From NCBI GenBank assembly GCA_027422505.1, contig JAPQWV010001652.1, forward strand, positions 1 to 64,000: a DNA stretch of 64,000 nucleotides. Direction: 5' to 3'. This stretch comes from Craterostigma plantagineum. Taxonomy: Eukaryota; Streptophyta; Magnoliopsida; Lamiales; Linderniaceae. Positions 9,108 through 21,361 of the stretch are shown in pieces. Numbering within the stretch: position 1 is the first letter of the stretch; every line of letters starts with the position of its first letter. The translations under genes were made by a program, and so were the position numbers. The notes beneath the pieces are model-generated. The model had not been told where the DNA came from and made no database searches. It worked only from the letters and a program-made list of their open reading frames with translations.

Positions 9108-10700
9108 TAAGGAGGATTTCGCCCCGAAATCAACCCGTGTGAAACAACTCGGGGTAACGAATTCTCATTTCGTCCTCCCGTTCCCATGTGCTTCTTCCGT
9201 AGATTGGTTCCGCCATAACACTTTCACTAGAGTAATATCTTTATTCCTAAGTCTCTTGGTCTCGTACATCAATATCTCCACCGGAACCTCTTCGTAACTC
9301 AGATCCGGTTTCAATTGTTATGTAGGGACTCATTTCCTAGGACATGATTCGGGTCGGCTAGATACTTTCGTAGGGTTGAGACGTGGAACACGTCATGTAC
9401 TTGTGATAATGATGCTGGCAGCTCTAGTCGATAGGCTACTTCACCAACCCTTTTTACTATTCGAAATGGGCCAATATACCTAGGGCTTAGTTTCCCTTTC
9501 TTCCCAAATCTCTTCACGCCCTTCATTGGCGATACCTTAATGAACACCATATCATTTTCTTCGAATTCCAGTGGTCGACGTCTTCGATCTGCGTAACTTT
9601 TCTGTCGACTCTGTGCCGTTCGCATTCTTTCTCGTATCGTAGAAACGGCTTCCGCCATTTCTCGTACTATATCGGGACCTAACATCGCCCGTTCTCCGAC
9701 CTCATCCCAATGTACTGGGGACCTGCACCTACGCCCGTATAGCGCTTCGTACGGGGCCATCCCAATGGTGACGTGGTAGCTATTGTTGTATGCGAACTCT
9801 ATCAGTGGGAGGTACCTACTCCAATTCCCTTTGAAATCGAGTACACACGCTCGGAGCATGTCCTCTAGCGTCTGAATCGTTCGCTCGGATTGACCACCGT
9901 CGTCTGCGGATGGTAGGCGGTACTAAAAGATAGCTTCGTTCCCATCGCCTTTTGCAAGCTCGTCCAGAATTTCGACAGAAATCTGGAGTCGCGATCCGAG
10001 ACTATCGACGATGGAACGCCGTGTAGTCGTACTATCTCCTGAATGTACAGCTCTGCGTATCGTTCCATGGAGAACGTCGTACCAATCGGTAGGAAATGGG
10101 CAGACTTGGTTAATCGGTCGACGATCACCCAAATCGCGTCATGCCCTTTGGCGTTCTTCGGTAGCCCTACTACGAAATCCATGGTAATGTTATCCCATTT
10201 CCATTCCGGAATGGGTAACGGTTGCAGAGTTCCTGCCGGCCTTTGATGCTCGGCTTTTATCTGCTGACACGTCAGGCATTGACTTACGAAGGTTGCGATG
10301 TCCTTTTTCATGCCTGGCCACCAGTAATTTCCTTTAAGCCTCTGTACATCTTCGTTGCTCCTGGATGTACTGAGTATGCAGTGGCATGTGCTTCCATCAT
10401 TATCGTTCTTCGTAGTTCAGCATCGTCTGGCACGTACAACCGGTCCTTGAAGTACAGCCGTCCGTCTTCCCGTATTATGAGGTCTCCTGTCGGTTGTTCT
10501 GGCGGCACTTCTTTGATCTTCGTGTAAAGCTCATCTCCTTCCTGCGCCGTCTTAATTTGTTCTAGCAGCGTGGGTTGCAGAGTTAAAGCTGCTAGTAGCG
10601 TCTCAACTTTACCTAGTTGTACAACTTCTACTTCCAGCAGTTGCAGTTCAGCACTCACTGCTTTTCGGCTTAAGGCATCGGCTACTACATTTGCCTTGCC
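9108..10700 (-). pseudogene. Gypsy-1 integrase with C-terminal chromodomain
   Basis: The integrase inserts element cDNA. The zinc-binding N-terminus ([13 protein letters not shown]...[14 protein letters not shown]) lies at about 10370-10230. The catalytic core carries MDFVVGLPK (first Asp, about 10175), SIVSDRDSRF (second Asp) and a damaged GQSERTIQ region (reads NPSERF, frame change near 9870). The C-terminal GPF/Y-type module SPRYIGPFRIVKRVGEVAYRLEL lies at about 9490-9430, followed by HDVFHVSTLRKYL. After a frame change a chromodomain piece (VEIL...KVLWRNQS) runs to about 9110. In chromoviruses the chromodomain directs insertion to heterochromatin. Confidence 0.85.
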
Positions 10701-12245
10701 TGGGTGGTAGTTGATTACGCAGTCGTAATCCTTAACTAACTCTAACCACCTCCTCTGCCTCATATTCAGCTCCTTTTGGGTAACACTAGAGGCTCTTGTG
10801 GTCGGTGTATATCTCGAACCGCTCTCCATAGAGGTAATGCCTCCAGATCTTGAGAGCAAAGACCACTGCCGCCAACTCTAAGTCGTGCGTCGGATAATTC
10901 TTCTCGTACTCCTTCAGTTGACGAGAAGCGTATGCCACTACATTCCCGTTCTGCATTAGCACACATCCTAACCCGTTCTTCAACGCATCACTATACACGG
11001 TGAACCCTCCAGTTCCCGAAGGTATCGTGAGAACTGGGGCGTCGTCAGCCGTTCCTTCAGCTCTTGGAAGCTTTGTTCACATTCTGCGGTCCATTGAAAC
11101 TGCGTGTTCTTCCGGGTCAGCCTCGTCAGTGTTGATGCTATCTTCGAGAAATCCTTGATGAACTTCCTGTAGTAACCCGCCAAACCGAGGAAACTCCGTA
11201 CTTCCGTTACATTGGTCGGTTGGGCCAATTGCTAATGGCTTCTATCTTGTTTGGGTCTACAGAAATCCCTTCTCCTGATACTATATGTCCCAAGAAGGCG
11301 ACTTGGTCGAGCCAAAATTCGCACTTCTTGAACTTGGCATACAGTTGCTTGTCCCGTAAGGTGCTCAGAACTATTCTCAGGTGTTCTTCGTGCTCCTCTT
11401 TCGTCCTGAGTAGATTAGGATGTCGTCTATGAAGACGATGACAAACCTATCTAGATAGGTTTTGAACACCCGGTTCATTAAGTCCATAAAAGCTGCGGGC
11501 GCATTAGTTAGCCCGAATGGCATCACTAGGAACTCGTAATGGCCATAACGGGTACTAAAGGCCGTCTTCGGAACATCTTCCTTCTGGATCCTCAATTGAT
11601 GATAGCCCGACCTTAAATCGATCTTGGAGAAAACCGTTGCACCTTGCAGTTGATCGAACAGATCGTCTATCCTAGGGAGTGGGTACTTGTTCTTGATTGT
11701 CAACTTATTCAACTCCCTGTAGTCTATGCATAACCGCATGGATCCATCCTTCTTCTTTACGAATAGCACCGGCGCTCCCCAGGGGGAGAAATTCGGCTGT
11801 ATGAACTCCTTCCGCATGAGTTCGTCGAGTTGATCCTTTAACTCCTTCATTTCTGTCGGTGCTAGCCGATATGGGGTCTTGGATACTGGTGCCGCTCCAG
11901 GTACCAGATCTATAGCAAACTCTATTCCCTGTCGGGTGGTAGTCCGGAAACTCCTCGGGAAATACATCGGGAAAGTCCTTGACTATCGGCACTTCCTCGA
12001 ATTTCAGGGAGGCGTTCTCTTCCGATTTGATAGCGAATACAAGATAGGCTTCGCACCCTGATCTGATCAGTCGTTGGGCTTTCAACGCTGATATCCTAGA
12101 GATCATGGTCCCTTTACTAGTCCCTCCAAACTTAAGGGGTTCATCCCCGTCCGTATTGAGCGTGACTATCTTGTGGTGGCAGTCTATGACAGCTCCGTAC
12201 TTCGATAGCCAATCCATTCCAAGGATCACCTCATAATCATTCATG
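10701..12245 (-). pseudogene. Gypsy-1 reverse transcriptase and RNase H
   Basis: The linker from the protease (NDYEVILGMDWLSKYGAVIDC) starts at about 12244. RT follows in the frame 11967-11377: [49 protein letters not shown] and the catalytic FIDDILIYS (FIDD at about 11433-11422). RNase H occupies about 11030-10780 ([33 protein letters not shown]), showing the expected D-E-D set. After that comes the connection [21 protein letters not shown]. Frame changes near 11390, 11000 and 10790 break the polyprotein. Catalytic residues remain, so decay is recent. Confidence 0.9.
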
Positions 12246-13584
12246 GGAATAATTATGAGGTCTATGGGCAGTTCCTTATCCCCGATTACTATATTGGAAA
12301 TCCCTTAGAACGTGGTTAGTTTGGGTGGGATTCCCGTTTGGAACTGTTACCCTAAACTCGCACTCAGCTCGGTGAGGCGTGACTCCTACCCTCGTGACGT
12401 ACTTAGTAGATGCGAATGAATGAGTCGCCCCCGAGTCGACTAGGATGCAGGTGGGGGTTTGATAGACGAGGAGGGTACCTGTTACCACGGCCGGGTTGTT
12501 TTCCGCTTCTTCGGATGTCAGAGTATAGACCCGGGCCGGTACCCTTGGTGGTGCTGCTTGATTTCCAGCTTGGCTTCCGGATCCACCTTCCGGACATGCC
12601 CTCAGATAATGGCCCGTTTTGCCACATTTGAAGCAGACGGCGTTCTGGGAGTTGCAGACTCCCGTGTGCCTCCGTGCACACTTCGGGCATACGGGTAGGT
12701 CCAACTGGGGTCTACCCTGATTGGGGTTGAACTGTGGGGGTGGTCGAGGTCGATTCTGGAATCCCTGCTTCCCTTCCTTGGCAATTAATTGCCGCTTCGG
12801 ATTGCCCCCGCTCCCTTGCGGCCCTTGTACGAATTTGCGCTTTGCTTCTTGGGCGCGAGAAATCCTGGCCTCTGCCTGCTCCGCCACAAGGCTCTCTCAG
12901 CCACTTGTGCATACGTGGCCCCTTGTATTCCCGCCATACTTACATCCCGGTACAGCTCGGGCTTCAACCCTTCCATGAACCGCTCGATCTTGAGCGCGTC
13001 CGTGCTAACCATATGAGCAGCAAACCTTGAAAGTTGCTCGAACTTCCTGATGTACTCCGCCACTGTCATTGCCCCTTGGCGGAGGTTGATGAACTCATTC
13101 ATCCGCTGGGCTCTGGCAGGGGCGGTGTAGTACTTTCCTCTGAAAATCTCCTTAAACCGATCCCAGCTCATCGTTAGTGGGTTTTCGATGGCTGAGACGG
13201 TGTCCCACTAATGTCCGGCGCTCCCCCTCAGTAGGTAGGCAGCGCACATGACCTTCTCCGCCTCAGGGGTGCGGCTGTGCTGGAACATGTTCTCCAGCGT
13301 CCTCAGCCAATCCTCGGCGGACGTGGGGTCTACAGCATCCTCGAACAGTGGAGGATTAAGCTTTCTGAACCTCTCCCAGATCATCTCAATTCGTTCAGGC
13401 GGGGAGGTAGGTTGGCTGATTGCCCACCAGCATTTTGCTGCTGGATCAGCTGCTGAATCTGGGCCGACTGTTGCCGGACCAGTTCCGTTAGTTGCAGGAT
13501 GGTAGCATCCCGGCTATCAGGAGGGTTATTAGTATCCCTACCCTGATCAGATTCCCTGCTTCCTTCTCCCCTAAGTCTTACCAT
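12246..13584 (-). pseudogene. Gypsy-1 Gag and protease
   Basis: Gag starts at 13584 (MVRLRGEGSRESDQGRDTN), with a Gln-rich helical stretch (ELVRQQSAQIQQLIQQQ). The retrotransposon Gag core lies at about 13330-12900 (frame 13171-12785: RGKYYTAPARAQRMNEFINL, AEYIRKFEQLSRFAAHM), followed by a basic linker. A zinc knuckle C-FK-C-GKTG-H-YLRA-C lies at about 12635-12594, preceded by CPKCARRHTGVC. The aspartic protease signature LVDSGATHSFAS has DSG at about 12437-12429. Frame changes near 13380, 13180 and 12890 make it non-functional. The start matches the gypsy-2 Gag start at 25621. Confidence 0.88.
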
Positions 13585-13725
13585 TTTCCAAACCTATCCT
13601 GACCATTCCTAAGGCCAATAAATCAAGCCATTCAAGAAATTCACATAACATGGTACTTACAAGCAAGGCCGCTTCCGCGCTTTTGAGTGTGTGTGTATGG
13701 ACAGTCTGCAGGACCTGTGACCGAA

Positions 13726-13737
13726 GCTCTGATACCA
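13726..13737 (-). other. Primer-binding site of gypsy-1
   Basis: The minus strand reads TGGTATCAGAGC, complementary to the 3' end of plant initiator-Met tRNA. It starts 3 bases inside the 5' LTR, whose inner edge is 13741. Confidence 0.93.
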
Positions 13738-13740
13738 CTC

Positions 13741-16630
13741 TGTCACGACCCGTCGTCCCGCCCTCGTATTCCATTCTAATCCTAAGTATCTAATGTTGTT
13801 ATCGCGCAAAAGCGTAAAAATGCGAATAAAATTTTTCCTTTTAAAAATACGTGCGGAAGTCTTATACACATGTCAAAAGAATGTTCGCAAATCGTTCTAC
13901 AGTTCATCATAGTTTGTCTATACAGAAGACAAGTGTGGGTGTGTGTGCAGCCAAAAGCTTCCTATGCGCCCGGCCTTCACAGGTCGTCATCCATACACAC
14001 ACTCCCACCTCAAAAGCAGCGCGATAGCTTAAAAGATCGGCCTCGCATAAAAGTCGGATCACGTACCGTGATCGTCGGTACCTACAACACGTAACATAAA
14101 CAATGAGCCACCGAGGCTCAGTAAGCAGAAATTATGCATGTATGCACGTGTCCTAACGAACGACAATCCACGTCGTCGTTTTCTAACGCTCATACTCTTT
14201 TCTCATACTCTTACTTCATACGGGCCCTCGGCATTCAGTCCCACTATGCGTCCTCAGAGATCTCAAGTGTGGAGGTTCACACACTAGAAGGTCACCTGAA
14301 GGAATCTTCCCTTACTCAGTGTGGCCTCCACGCGAGCGCTTCTCACTGGTAGCCAACACCGAAGCCACTAACCACGAAGGTCACCCGAAGGAATCTTCCT
14401 CCGGGTAGTGCTTTACACGCTAGAAGGTCACCCGAAGGAATTCCCTTACTCAGCGTGTGCCCCGGGCCGCATCCTCCAGGTTGCATCTCCCGCATACGGG
14501 GTATTTCCCCCAGCCTCTTATACAGGCCTTATAGCTTCATTCGCCTTACTGGCTGCATTGGGGAAGTCGTGACTCTTCATTCGAGTCGACACAGACGCCA
14601 CTATCGGCGAGTATACATCGCACACACAGGCGATCTTACGCACGCTCATACCTCGCGTTTATACACTACGCATGCGTGCAAATGCCCATGCTATGCTCAT
14701 GTACATATTCTAATCATGCCATCATGCACATAATTAATTGTATCATACGTACACATTTCATAGAAAATTTACGAGCACGTAATTCACATAATTGGACGCA
14801 GGCAAGTTACGTGTCGTAGTTGAATTTCTACTTACCTGTAGTCCAAGCTCAATTAGCGTATTGCCTCGTGAATCTCCTAACGTTCGACCTTTTAAATAAA
14901 AAGGGTTAATTTGTTAGTATCCTGCTTTCTTAGCTAATTCATCGAAATATTTAATTCTGTCTTATTACTTATTTGGACTTGTATAAATTTTCTAGACTCC
15001 AATTTAATATTTGCGTCTTACATTCCTAAGTCCTTACATTTCAAGAGCTAAAGTATGTTAGATTTCGATGACTCCAATTCATATAGCTAGGCGAAAGTGA
15101 TTAGGACTTGGCATCAATCGATCTTTAATTGGTTCAATTCCAATCAAGTTTCGATCCCTAAGAGATTTCTCACTTATCATCCAAATCCTTACTCTATAAG
15201 CTCGGCGAAAGTCGCTTGATTCTACTAGGTTCGCCCGATTAATTTCATCCAATTGAATTCCTAAATTGTATGAGTTTCGCCCGAAACTCGTATTCTAACC
15301 TCTTTCGATCGGAAGTCCTACTTACCACTTACTTTCGATCGAAACTCGTTTAGATTGAATCCTTTATTTCAATTTGATAATCATAATATAATCGCTTCGC
15401 TCGAACAATGCGAGTTTCGCCGAGATTTCGTTTGGTCGAAACTCACTTGCTCTAATTCTGATTTTGATTTGAAATCATCACTTGTTAGTTTCGCCCGAAA
15501 CCATGTGTTTCGCCGAGTTTTTCCTTCGATCGAGAGTTCCCCTTTTGATCGATTTACGAGTTCGTTCGTCGATTGCATGTGCATGGGCGAGTTTCGCCGC
15601 GTTTCTTCGTTGGCATGGCGTCACTACTTTTTCCGAAACTATGCATGGTGAAAGGGTTATTTGATCCGATTGCATGGGCTTGGGGTTGAGTTTCGCCGAG
15701 ATCTATATCGGTCGAGACTCCCCTTTCATTAGTTAATTTCGATCGATTTATAGATTGGACATGAGTTTCGATCGATACTCATGTGTTAAAATGAGTTTCG
15801 GTCGAAACTCATATCTTATTGAGTTTACTATTCAGAACTAATTTGAATCAAATTGAATTCATGTTTCTCACGTCGCTCGAAACATAAAAATCAATTTCCT
15901 AATTTCGATCGAAACTCAACTGTTCATTTGGTCGAAACTGCTTTCTTTCCAAATTTTCCAGTCGACAGTTCTGCATTTCATCCCTTCTTGTTACCAAATC
16001 GTGTGATTCCCTCTTACAGCAGAATATCTAAGTTCTAAGTTGTATATAAACCATCCTAGAACTGATTTACTAAAATCGGGACTTTAACGCTAGTTTATAT
16101 CTCGCATTTAAGGTTTCGGTGTTCTTCTTCAACTACTTTGCTTTTAATACCATTAATACCTTCAACTACACCTAAGATACGAAATTAAAAGCTTGAGGAG
16201 GGTATTCACTTACAAATCTCGAAATCCTTAGCTAGTTGAGGTGCTCTTGTTCGATTTCTGTTTCGGCTCCTTTCTCCTTCTTGCTTTTCGCACTTTTTCT
16301 TAAGTGGTTTTGTGAGGTTTAATTATTAGTAGATATTTGTCTTGGCTTTGAGGGTTAGGACATGGGCTTTTCCCAAATTCTAGTCAATATTAATTAAATC
16401 CTAGTCCAATCTATCATTTGCCATTTCCGAAAATTTGCCCTTCCAATTTAGGGTTCATAATGGTCCCAAAGTCCTTCGAACTTAATTGCACATAATTCGC
16501 GTAGCATTCACGAGCATAAAATTCATAACTATCGCGTACGCATATATCATATACGAAATTAACGTAAAATCACATAAGTCATACACGAAATTTATTGGCC
16601 GACCTAATTTGCGGGGACCGGGGTCCTACA
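13741..16630 (-). repeat. Gypsy-1 5' LTR (2890 bp)
   Basis: Near-copy of 6126-9095 with the same ends, dyad cluster (about 15085-15950), hairpin (14798-14839) and short tandem repeats (about 14270-14460). It differs by small indels and a deletion of roughly 60 bp near 16380. Nothing in it is coding; apparent frames such as 15355-15651 fall in the dyad cluster. Confidence 0.93.
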
Positions 16631-16635
16631 CACTT
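16631..16635. repeat. Target-site duplication CACTT, right (gypsy-1)
   Basis: Identical to 6121-6125; the next bases (CGGACCATTCACC) continue the LINE-A SDHSP motif. Confidence 0.93.
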
Positions 16636-17066
16636 CGGACCATTCACCTCTGTATTTGGGAGAGGTGGCGATAAGGCCACATGGTGTGAGTTTTTGATTC
16701 GAAAACTTTCTTATTAAGGTGGTGGACTTCTTGGGCCACGATCAGCGTATCTGGGGCATTCCCATGGTGGGTTTTCCTATGTTTGTGCTGGTCCAGAGGC
16801 TGAAGTTACTTAAGCCTATCTTCATGCAGATGCGGCGCAACAAAGGGGCTCTTGCTGCTAATGTTGCGGAGCGCTACGCTTCTTCGGCCTTGCGCGGAAT
16901 TGCACCACGAGATATCCATTGGAGGGGTTGTTCCACGATCTCGAACGGCATTGTCGCTTTTTGTATGCTAGGGCCGTTGAGATTAACACACAGTGCTGTC
17001 CCAACGAGAAAAGCTTGCTTGGCTCAAGGATGGCGATCAATGTTCCTCTTATTTCTTCAGGAGAGT
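16631..17066 (+). pseudogene. LINE-A ORF2 piece 2: endonuclease end and linker to RT
   Basis: It continues the endonuclease at SDHSPL and passes into the linker upstream of RT: GFPMFVLVQRLKLLKPIFMQ, then RNKGALAANVAE, matching LINE-C and LINE-G at the same place. A frame change follows near 16860-17000, after which KLAWLKDGDQCSSYFF is readable, the conserved 'WLKDGDxxTxFFF' motif just before RT. It is cut at 17066 by the poly(A) end of LINE-B. Confidence 0.8.
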
Positions 17067-17761
17067 TTTTTTTTGGGAATTTTCACTAAAAGAAAGAAAA
17101 CAGGAGTTCAGGTACAGCGTACATGATATCGCTCATGACGCAACAAGCGGTAGCATTCTACCGACCAGACAGCACAACACTAGACCGAAAACGACCCAGA
17201 CAACCCACAAGATCCCAACAAGATCCAAGCCCATAGACGAAAACGGAAGATACACAATCAAAACAAAAGGCAAACAAGGGTGTCATCAACCACAACCAAT
17301 CAACAGGCTTCTGGCACCCGATGTAGTGCCAGCAGGGTGAAAACGGTGGTGTGCAAGGCGAGGCGCAAGCGCACAGCAGACGATAATGTCGCAAGGACAA
17401 TTATCGAGCGGTAAGTGAAAAGCAGCAACTGCAAACCGCAAAGTCTGGTCGGGAAGAAACAGCGTAAATGTCAACCCTGTTTCTTTCTATCAAGCAGCAA
17501 GCATGCAACAAGCGGTAAAACCTCAATCTTCAATTCGAGCGCATGTTGAGACCACAAAACAGCCCGCGTGGGTCCCACCCAACCAAGCCAGCCTGCAAAG
17601 AAGCCACACAACAACCAAGTACCCAGGAAGGAAATGTGCATCCAAAATGAAACACTGAAAAAGGAAAGGTCAAAGTTACTCCCTCAATCGTCGTCTCATG
17701 ACGTGTACTACCAAGCAATTCACCACGATCTTCGCAGCGCCAGGAGTTGAATGAGGTATTT
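17067..17761 (-). other. LINE-B 3' UTR
   Basis: About 0.7 kb of non-coding LINE sequence follows the zf-RVT region and ends in the shared tail motif. It is closely similar to the 3' UTR of LINE-E (48641-49330). Short minus-strand frames inside are not conserved between the two. Confidence 0.7.
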
Positions 17762-20212
17762 CTAGGGCAGCGTACCTAATCGGATGCAAATCGTCGCAAT
17801 AATGTCCCCCACCAGATTTTCTTCAGTACGATGAGAGTTTGTCCTCCACCGTCGGTTTCGTTCCTGCCACAGGTGATACACGAGTGATGCGTGCACATGG
17901 CGACTTGTGAGGTGATGCAGATGCTTTCCTTGCCACTTAGCCGCCGCCCAGGTAATGCTACACCTCCACCCTAAATAAGGCCACCTGAAACGAAGCTTAT
18001 GGTTAAGGAGCCTAACACAATATCTAGAGTAGGGGCATTGAAAGAAGAGATGTTGGGCAGATTCGGGTGCTCCGCCACTACACAGTAGACAATCCGTCGA
18101 GTTAGCCTTAGCCGCAATCCATGCATGGTCCCTGGTTGCAAGCCGTTCCCTAATTGCAAGCCAAAGGATGATGTCGTAGCGTGGTATGTGTAGAGGACCT
18201 CCAAATAGGTTGACCCAAGGAACCTGGTACACCGATAGCGAATGGCCTCCCTGGTCAAGTAGGTAGAGAATAGACCATCTGAGGAATCTTTCCACCGAAA
18301 GCGGTCTGGTCTGTGGGGCTGCACCGGTGGTAGGTCAGCCGAGAACTCCAAGTATTCCATTGTGTAGACTGCCGGCGATCTCTACCCATTTGTATCGATC
18401 ACGGAGCTTAGTCTAGCATCAAGAGGCAGCCCCATTGCAATGGGGCCCCGTGGTGTCGCTCGACTAGTGGTTCGGGGTAAAGCCATGGATCGAGCCATAG
18501 TGAAATTGTGTTCCCATTGCCCACCTCAAAGGAGATGAGAGATCGCAAGAGCGGACGTAACTTAAGCAGCTTGTTCCATCCCCAGCATTCGGCGAAGAGC
18601 AGGCCGTCCAGAGCGAAGCACGTGCTAGTCGGGTGTGAGGATCCAGGTAACCCAGATGGAGTTCGGGTCATGTAAGATAATCCGCCAGAGGTGTCGTAGC
18701 AGAAGCACGCGATTAGCGACCAATAGATCGGATACCCAACCCCCCTTCGGTCTTAGGAAGGCACACGTCGGCCCACGCCACCATTGCCGTGAAATTCGCC
18801 AAATGAGCCACCTAATTCGACTCTCGATGTCCCTAATAACACCTTTGGATGTAGAAAGACACCAGACCAGTAGGTATGAATCAATAGGAGTACAAATTTA
18901 TTAAACTGGACTCTACCCGCGTATAAAAGGAAAGATGCAGCCAAGATCCTAAGCGTCGCTCCACATTCGAAGCAAGGGGGCACAGTCTTGTAAAGATAGA
19001 CGAGATGTAATTAGGGGCACCCCAAGATATCAAACCTGGAAGGTAGCCGATGTTGAAACTCATAATTGCCTGAAGACTTGGTGCGCGGCGAGCAGCACGC
19101 TTGGACACAAACATTTCGTTTTTGTTGGGTTGGCACGAAGACCAGAGAGTGTTGCAAACTCGTCCAGCCCATCCTTAAGCATGGTAGCCAAGGCCTCATC
19201 CGCATGCAAAAATAGGAGTAGATCGTCGGCAAAGGTAAGCATGAATAGCTCAATAGACTCACATCGCCAATGATACCGAAAGTTCGGGCTGCGTGTGGTC
19301 CTCTTCTTGAGGATGCCATACAAGACCTCCATCGCGAGTGTGAAAATACGATGAAATAGGATCACCCTGACGCAGTCCTCTTTGCCCCTCGAAGAAACCC
19401 TCGGCCCCGCCATTGAGATTCAGGGAAAACATTGTTGACGTGATACATGTCCGAATCCAAGCGATAAAAATGGGGTGAAAGTTCATTCCAGCAAGCGTGG
19501 TGAGAACGAAACCCTATTCAAGGCGATCATAAGCTTTGGTCAAATCTACTTAAATGCGACCCGCTCAGGTAGGTGTTGGCTCCTGTATCCATGGCAAATT
19601 TCCTGCACAAGCATAATATTATCCGAAATTCGTCGTCCTGGAATGAAAGCGGTTTGCGTAGGATGAACTAGTGAGGAGAGTTTGTCCTTAGGCCGATTGG
19701 CCATAATCTTCGAGATGACTTTATACAAGACGTTGCAGCAACATGAGATTGGTCGGAAATCAGATGCTTTCCGTGGAGCGTCACCTTTGGGGATGAGAGT
19801 GTGATCAAAGTGCTGTTAATTCTTTAACTAGAAACCCGTTCTGAAGAACTCGAGCACCGCAAACGTGATGTCATCCTCCACCACATCCCAAGCAGCCTTA
19901 TAAAGGCCGCCGTGTAACCATCCGGACCAGGCACCTTGTTGTCCTTGATGGAGAAGAGGGCGCCTTGACTTCAGTGGGGGTGACCGGCCTGACCATGTGA
20001 AGTGCGTCAGTGTTAGGTAATTTGCAGGGGAGATAATCCTCGACGGTTAGTCACTCGTTTATGGACATCTTCTTAAAGAAGAAAGCGGTGCATTGATTAC
20101 CTCCTTCAGCCAGTGTACTTTAGCGTGTTGTGAGAGATAGTCGCGCTACATTCCCACGGCACGCGCAAAGACTATACGACAGCTGCGCTCCAAGATGAAA
20201 AACCTATCCTCC

Positions 20213-20219
20213 CGTGGGT
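20213..20219. repeat. Target-site duplication of MITE, left
   Basis: CGTGGGT, repeated at 20422-20428. An 8-bp reading differs at one position (C versus G). Confidence 0.6.
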
Positions 20220-20420
20220 CATTGGCAGAGCCAGCATTGGGCCAGTGGGGTCCATGGACCCCATGGAAAAAAAATTATTAATATTTAGTGTAAAGAATTA
20301 ATATTAGGAGCAATTTGTAAAAAATTATACTACAAGGACCCCATTGAAAAATTTTTAATATAGTGGGTATGGGTCAATTAAAATGGACCCCACTTGTTCA
20401 AGCGGCTGGCTCCGCCACTG
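20220..20420. mobile_element. hAT-like MITE (about 200 bp)
   Basis: The left end CATTGGCAGAGCCAGC and the reverse complement of the right end, CAGTGGCGGAGCCAGC, differ at two positions, giving 16-bp terminal inverted repeats. The inside is AT-rich and also pairs at longer range (GTGGGGTCCATGGACCCC near the left, TGGACCCCAC near the right). Flanking 7-8 bp direct repeats fit hAT elements. It encodes nothing. Confidence 0.6.
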
Positions 20421-20421
20421 G

Positions 20422-20428
20422 CGTGGGT
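20422..20428. repeat. Target-site duplication of MITE, right
   Basis: CGTGGGT, matching 20213-20219. Confidence 0.6.
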
Positions 20429-21361
20429 AGATGGTAGTGAACTCCTGGCATTTTCAAGAAAGCGTCGACCTGCCTTGACATTAGCCGCAAGGTCTCCTAG
20501 CTCATCGTAGTTGCTTGAGCCGCGGCCTGAGCTTTTTCAGGCATGTAAGAACCTTATGCATAGGGTAACCAGGCTCCGTTCTTGCCAAACTTGTTTCACC
20601 AAAGGTAAGAATTCCTTATAAGCTGTTAGAAAGTTGTCGAAACGAAAGCAAGGTCCTCTCCATTGTTGGCTTAGACGCGGCTCCAGTATGAGCGAGTTGT
20701 GGTCTGATGTGGCTGATAGGTCGCATTGGTAGCGCAAGTCAGAATCGAGAAAACCACTCCGGGTTAGCTACCATAAGATCAAGTCGGCCAAACTGCATTT
20801 GGTCGCATTGTTGGTTGTACCAAAGAAGAAAGGTCCCACACGTGGCAGGGGTAATAGATCGGCATCAATGAAGCATTGTTGCATGTCATCCGAGTCCCCC
20901 TGAGTTACAGATCCTTCTCGGGCTTCATGGGGACCAAAATCTTCCATGACTAGCCAAGGGTCATGCTCATGTATACGTGATCGCTCAGTCAGTTCAGCCC
21001 ATAATTCTCGTCTCTCATTTCTAAGGTTCTTCCCATATATAAAGATCATACATGCCTCTTGCTCTGGTAGGTAGCCATCGGACTTTGCAGTGAATCGCCT
21101 GAGTAGTAAAGCCTTCAATTGATACCGTCACATACCTGGCATCTCATCCAATCCAGATTCGGTTGCTTGGGTCATTATCATAGTCGAAAAACCACGTCCA
21201 ATCTCGTATAGAGTTAGATATAGTAGCTGCGTTCTGGACAGAAACTCTGGTTTCAAGTAGACACATCAATTTCAAGTCGAACATTTGGAGTATGTCTCCA
21301 CCCCTCTCTGGTGGTCTAATTTGTTTGGACCACGTACGTTTCAAGTAGCGACAGGGATCAT

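Larger units (their letters stand above)
6126..16630 (-). mobile_element. Gypsy-1, Tekay/Del-type chromovirus, complete in structure
   Basis: The 10.5-kb Ty3/gypsy element lies on the minus strand. It has two long LTRs (6126-9095 and 13741-16630) starting TGTCACGACC and ending GGTCCTACA in plus-strand reading, a 5-bp target duplication, PBS, PPT and gag-PR-RT-RNaseH-IN-chromodomain order. The long LTRs and C-terminal chromodomain fit the Tekay/Del lineage. All domains are present but frames shift repeatedly, so it cannot encode a full polyprotein. The LTRs look very similar by eye apart from indels, including about 60 bp missing near 16380, so it is fairly young. Confidence 0.93.
17762..21361 (-). 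pseudogene. LINE-B ORF2 (endonuclease, RT, zf-RVT)
   Basis: The start at 21361 sits at the same point as the other ORF2 starts. Endonuclease pieces are LMCLLETRVSVQNAATI and FFDYDND..RIWIG (21280-21150), DPWLVMEDFGPHE (GDFN damaged to EDFG, about 20940) and DLSATSDHNSLIL (about 20710). RT pieces are HPTQTAFIPGRRISDNI (about 19640), LRQGDPIS (about 19370) and the catalytic FADDLLLFLHADEA (about 19220). The final zf-RVT (NLFGGPLHIPRYDIILWLAIRERLATRD...CLLC...ESAQHLFFQC) lies at 18200-18010. The stretch 19750-20500 is badly decayed and holds the MITE. Many frameshifts make it a dead gene. Confidence 0.82.

Noticed and set aside
13726..13737. tRNA gene signal at the TGGTATCAGAGC sites (also 25468 and 58642)
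   Set aside because: Only 12-13 bases match a tRNA 3' end, at the exact position of an LTR-element primer-binding site; no cloverleaf is present.
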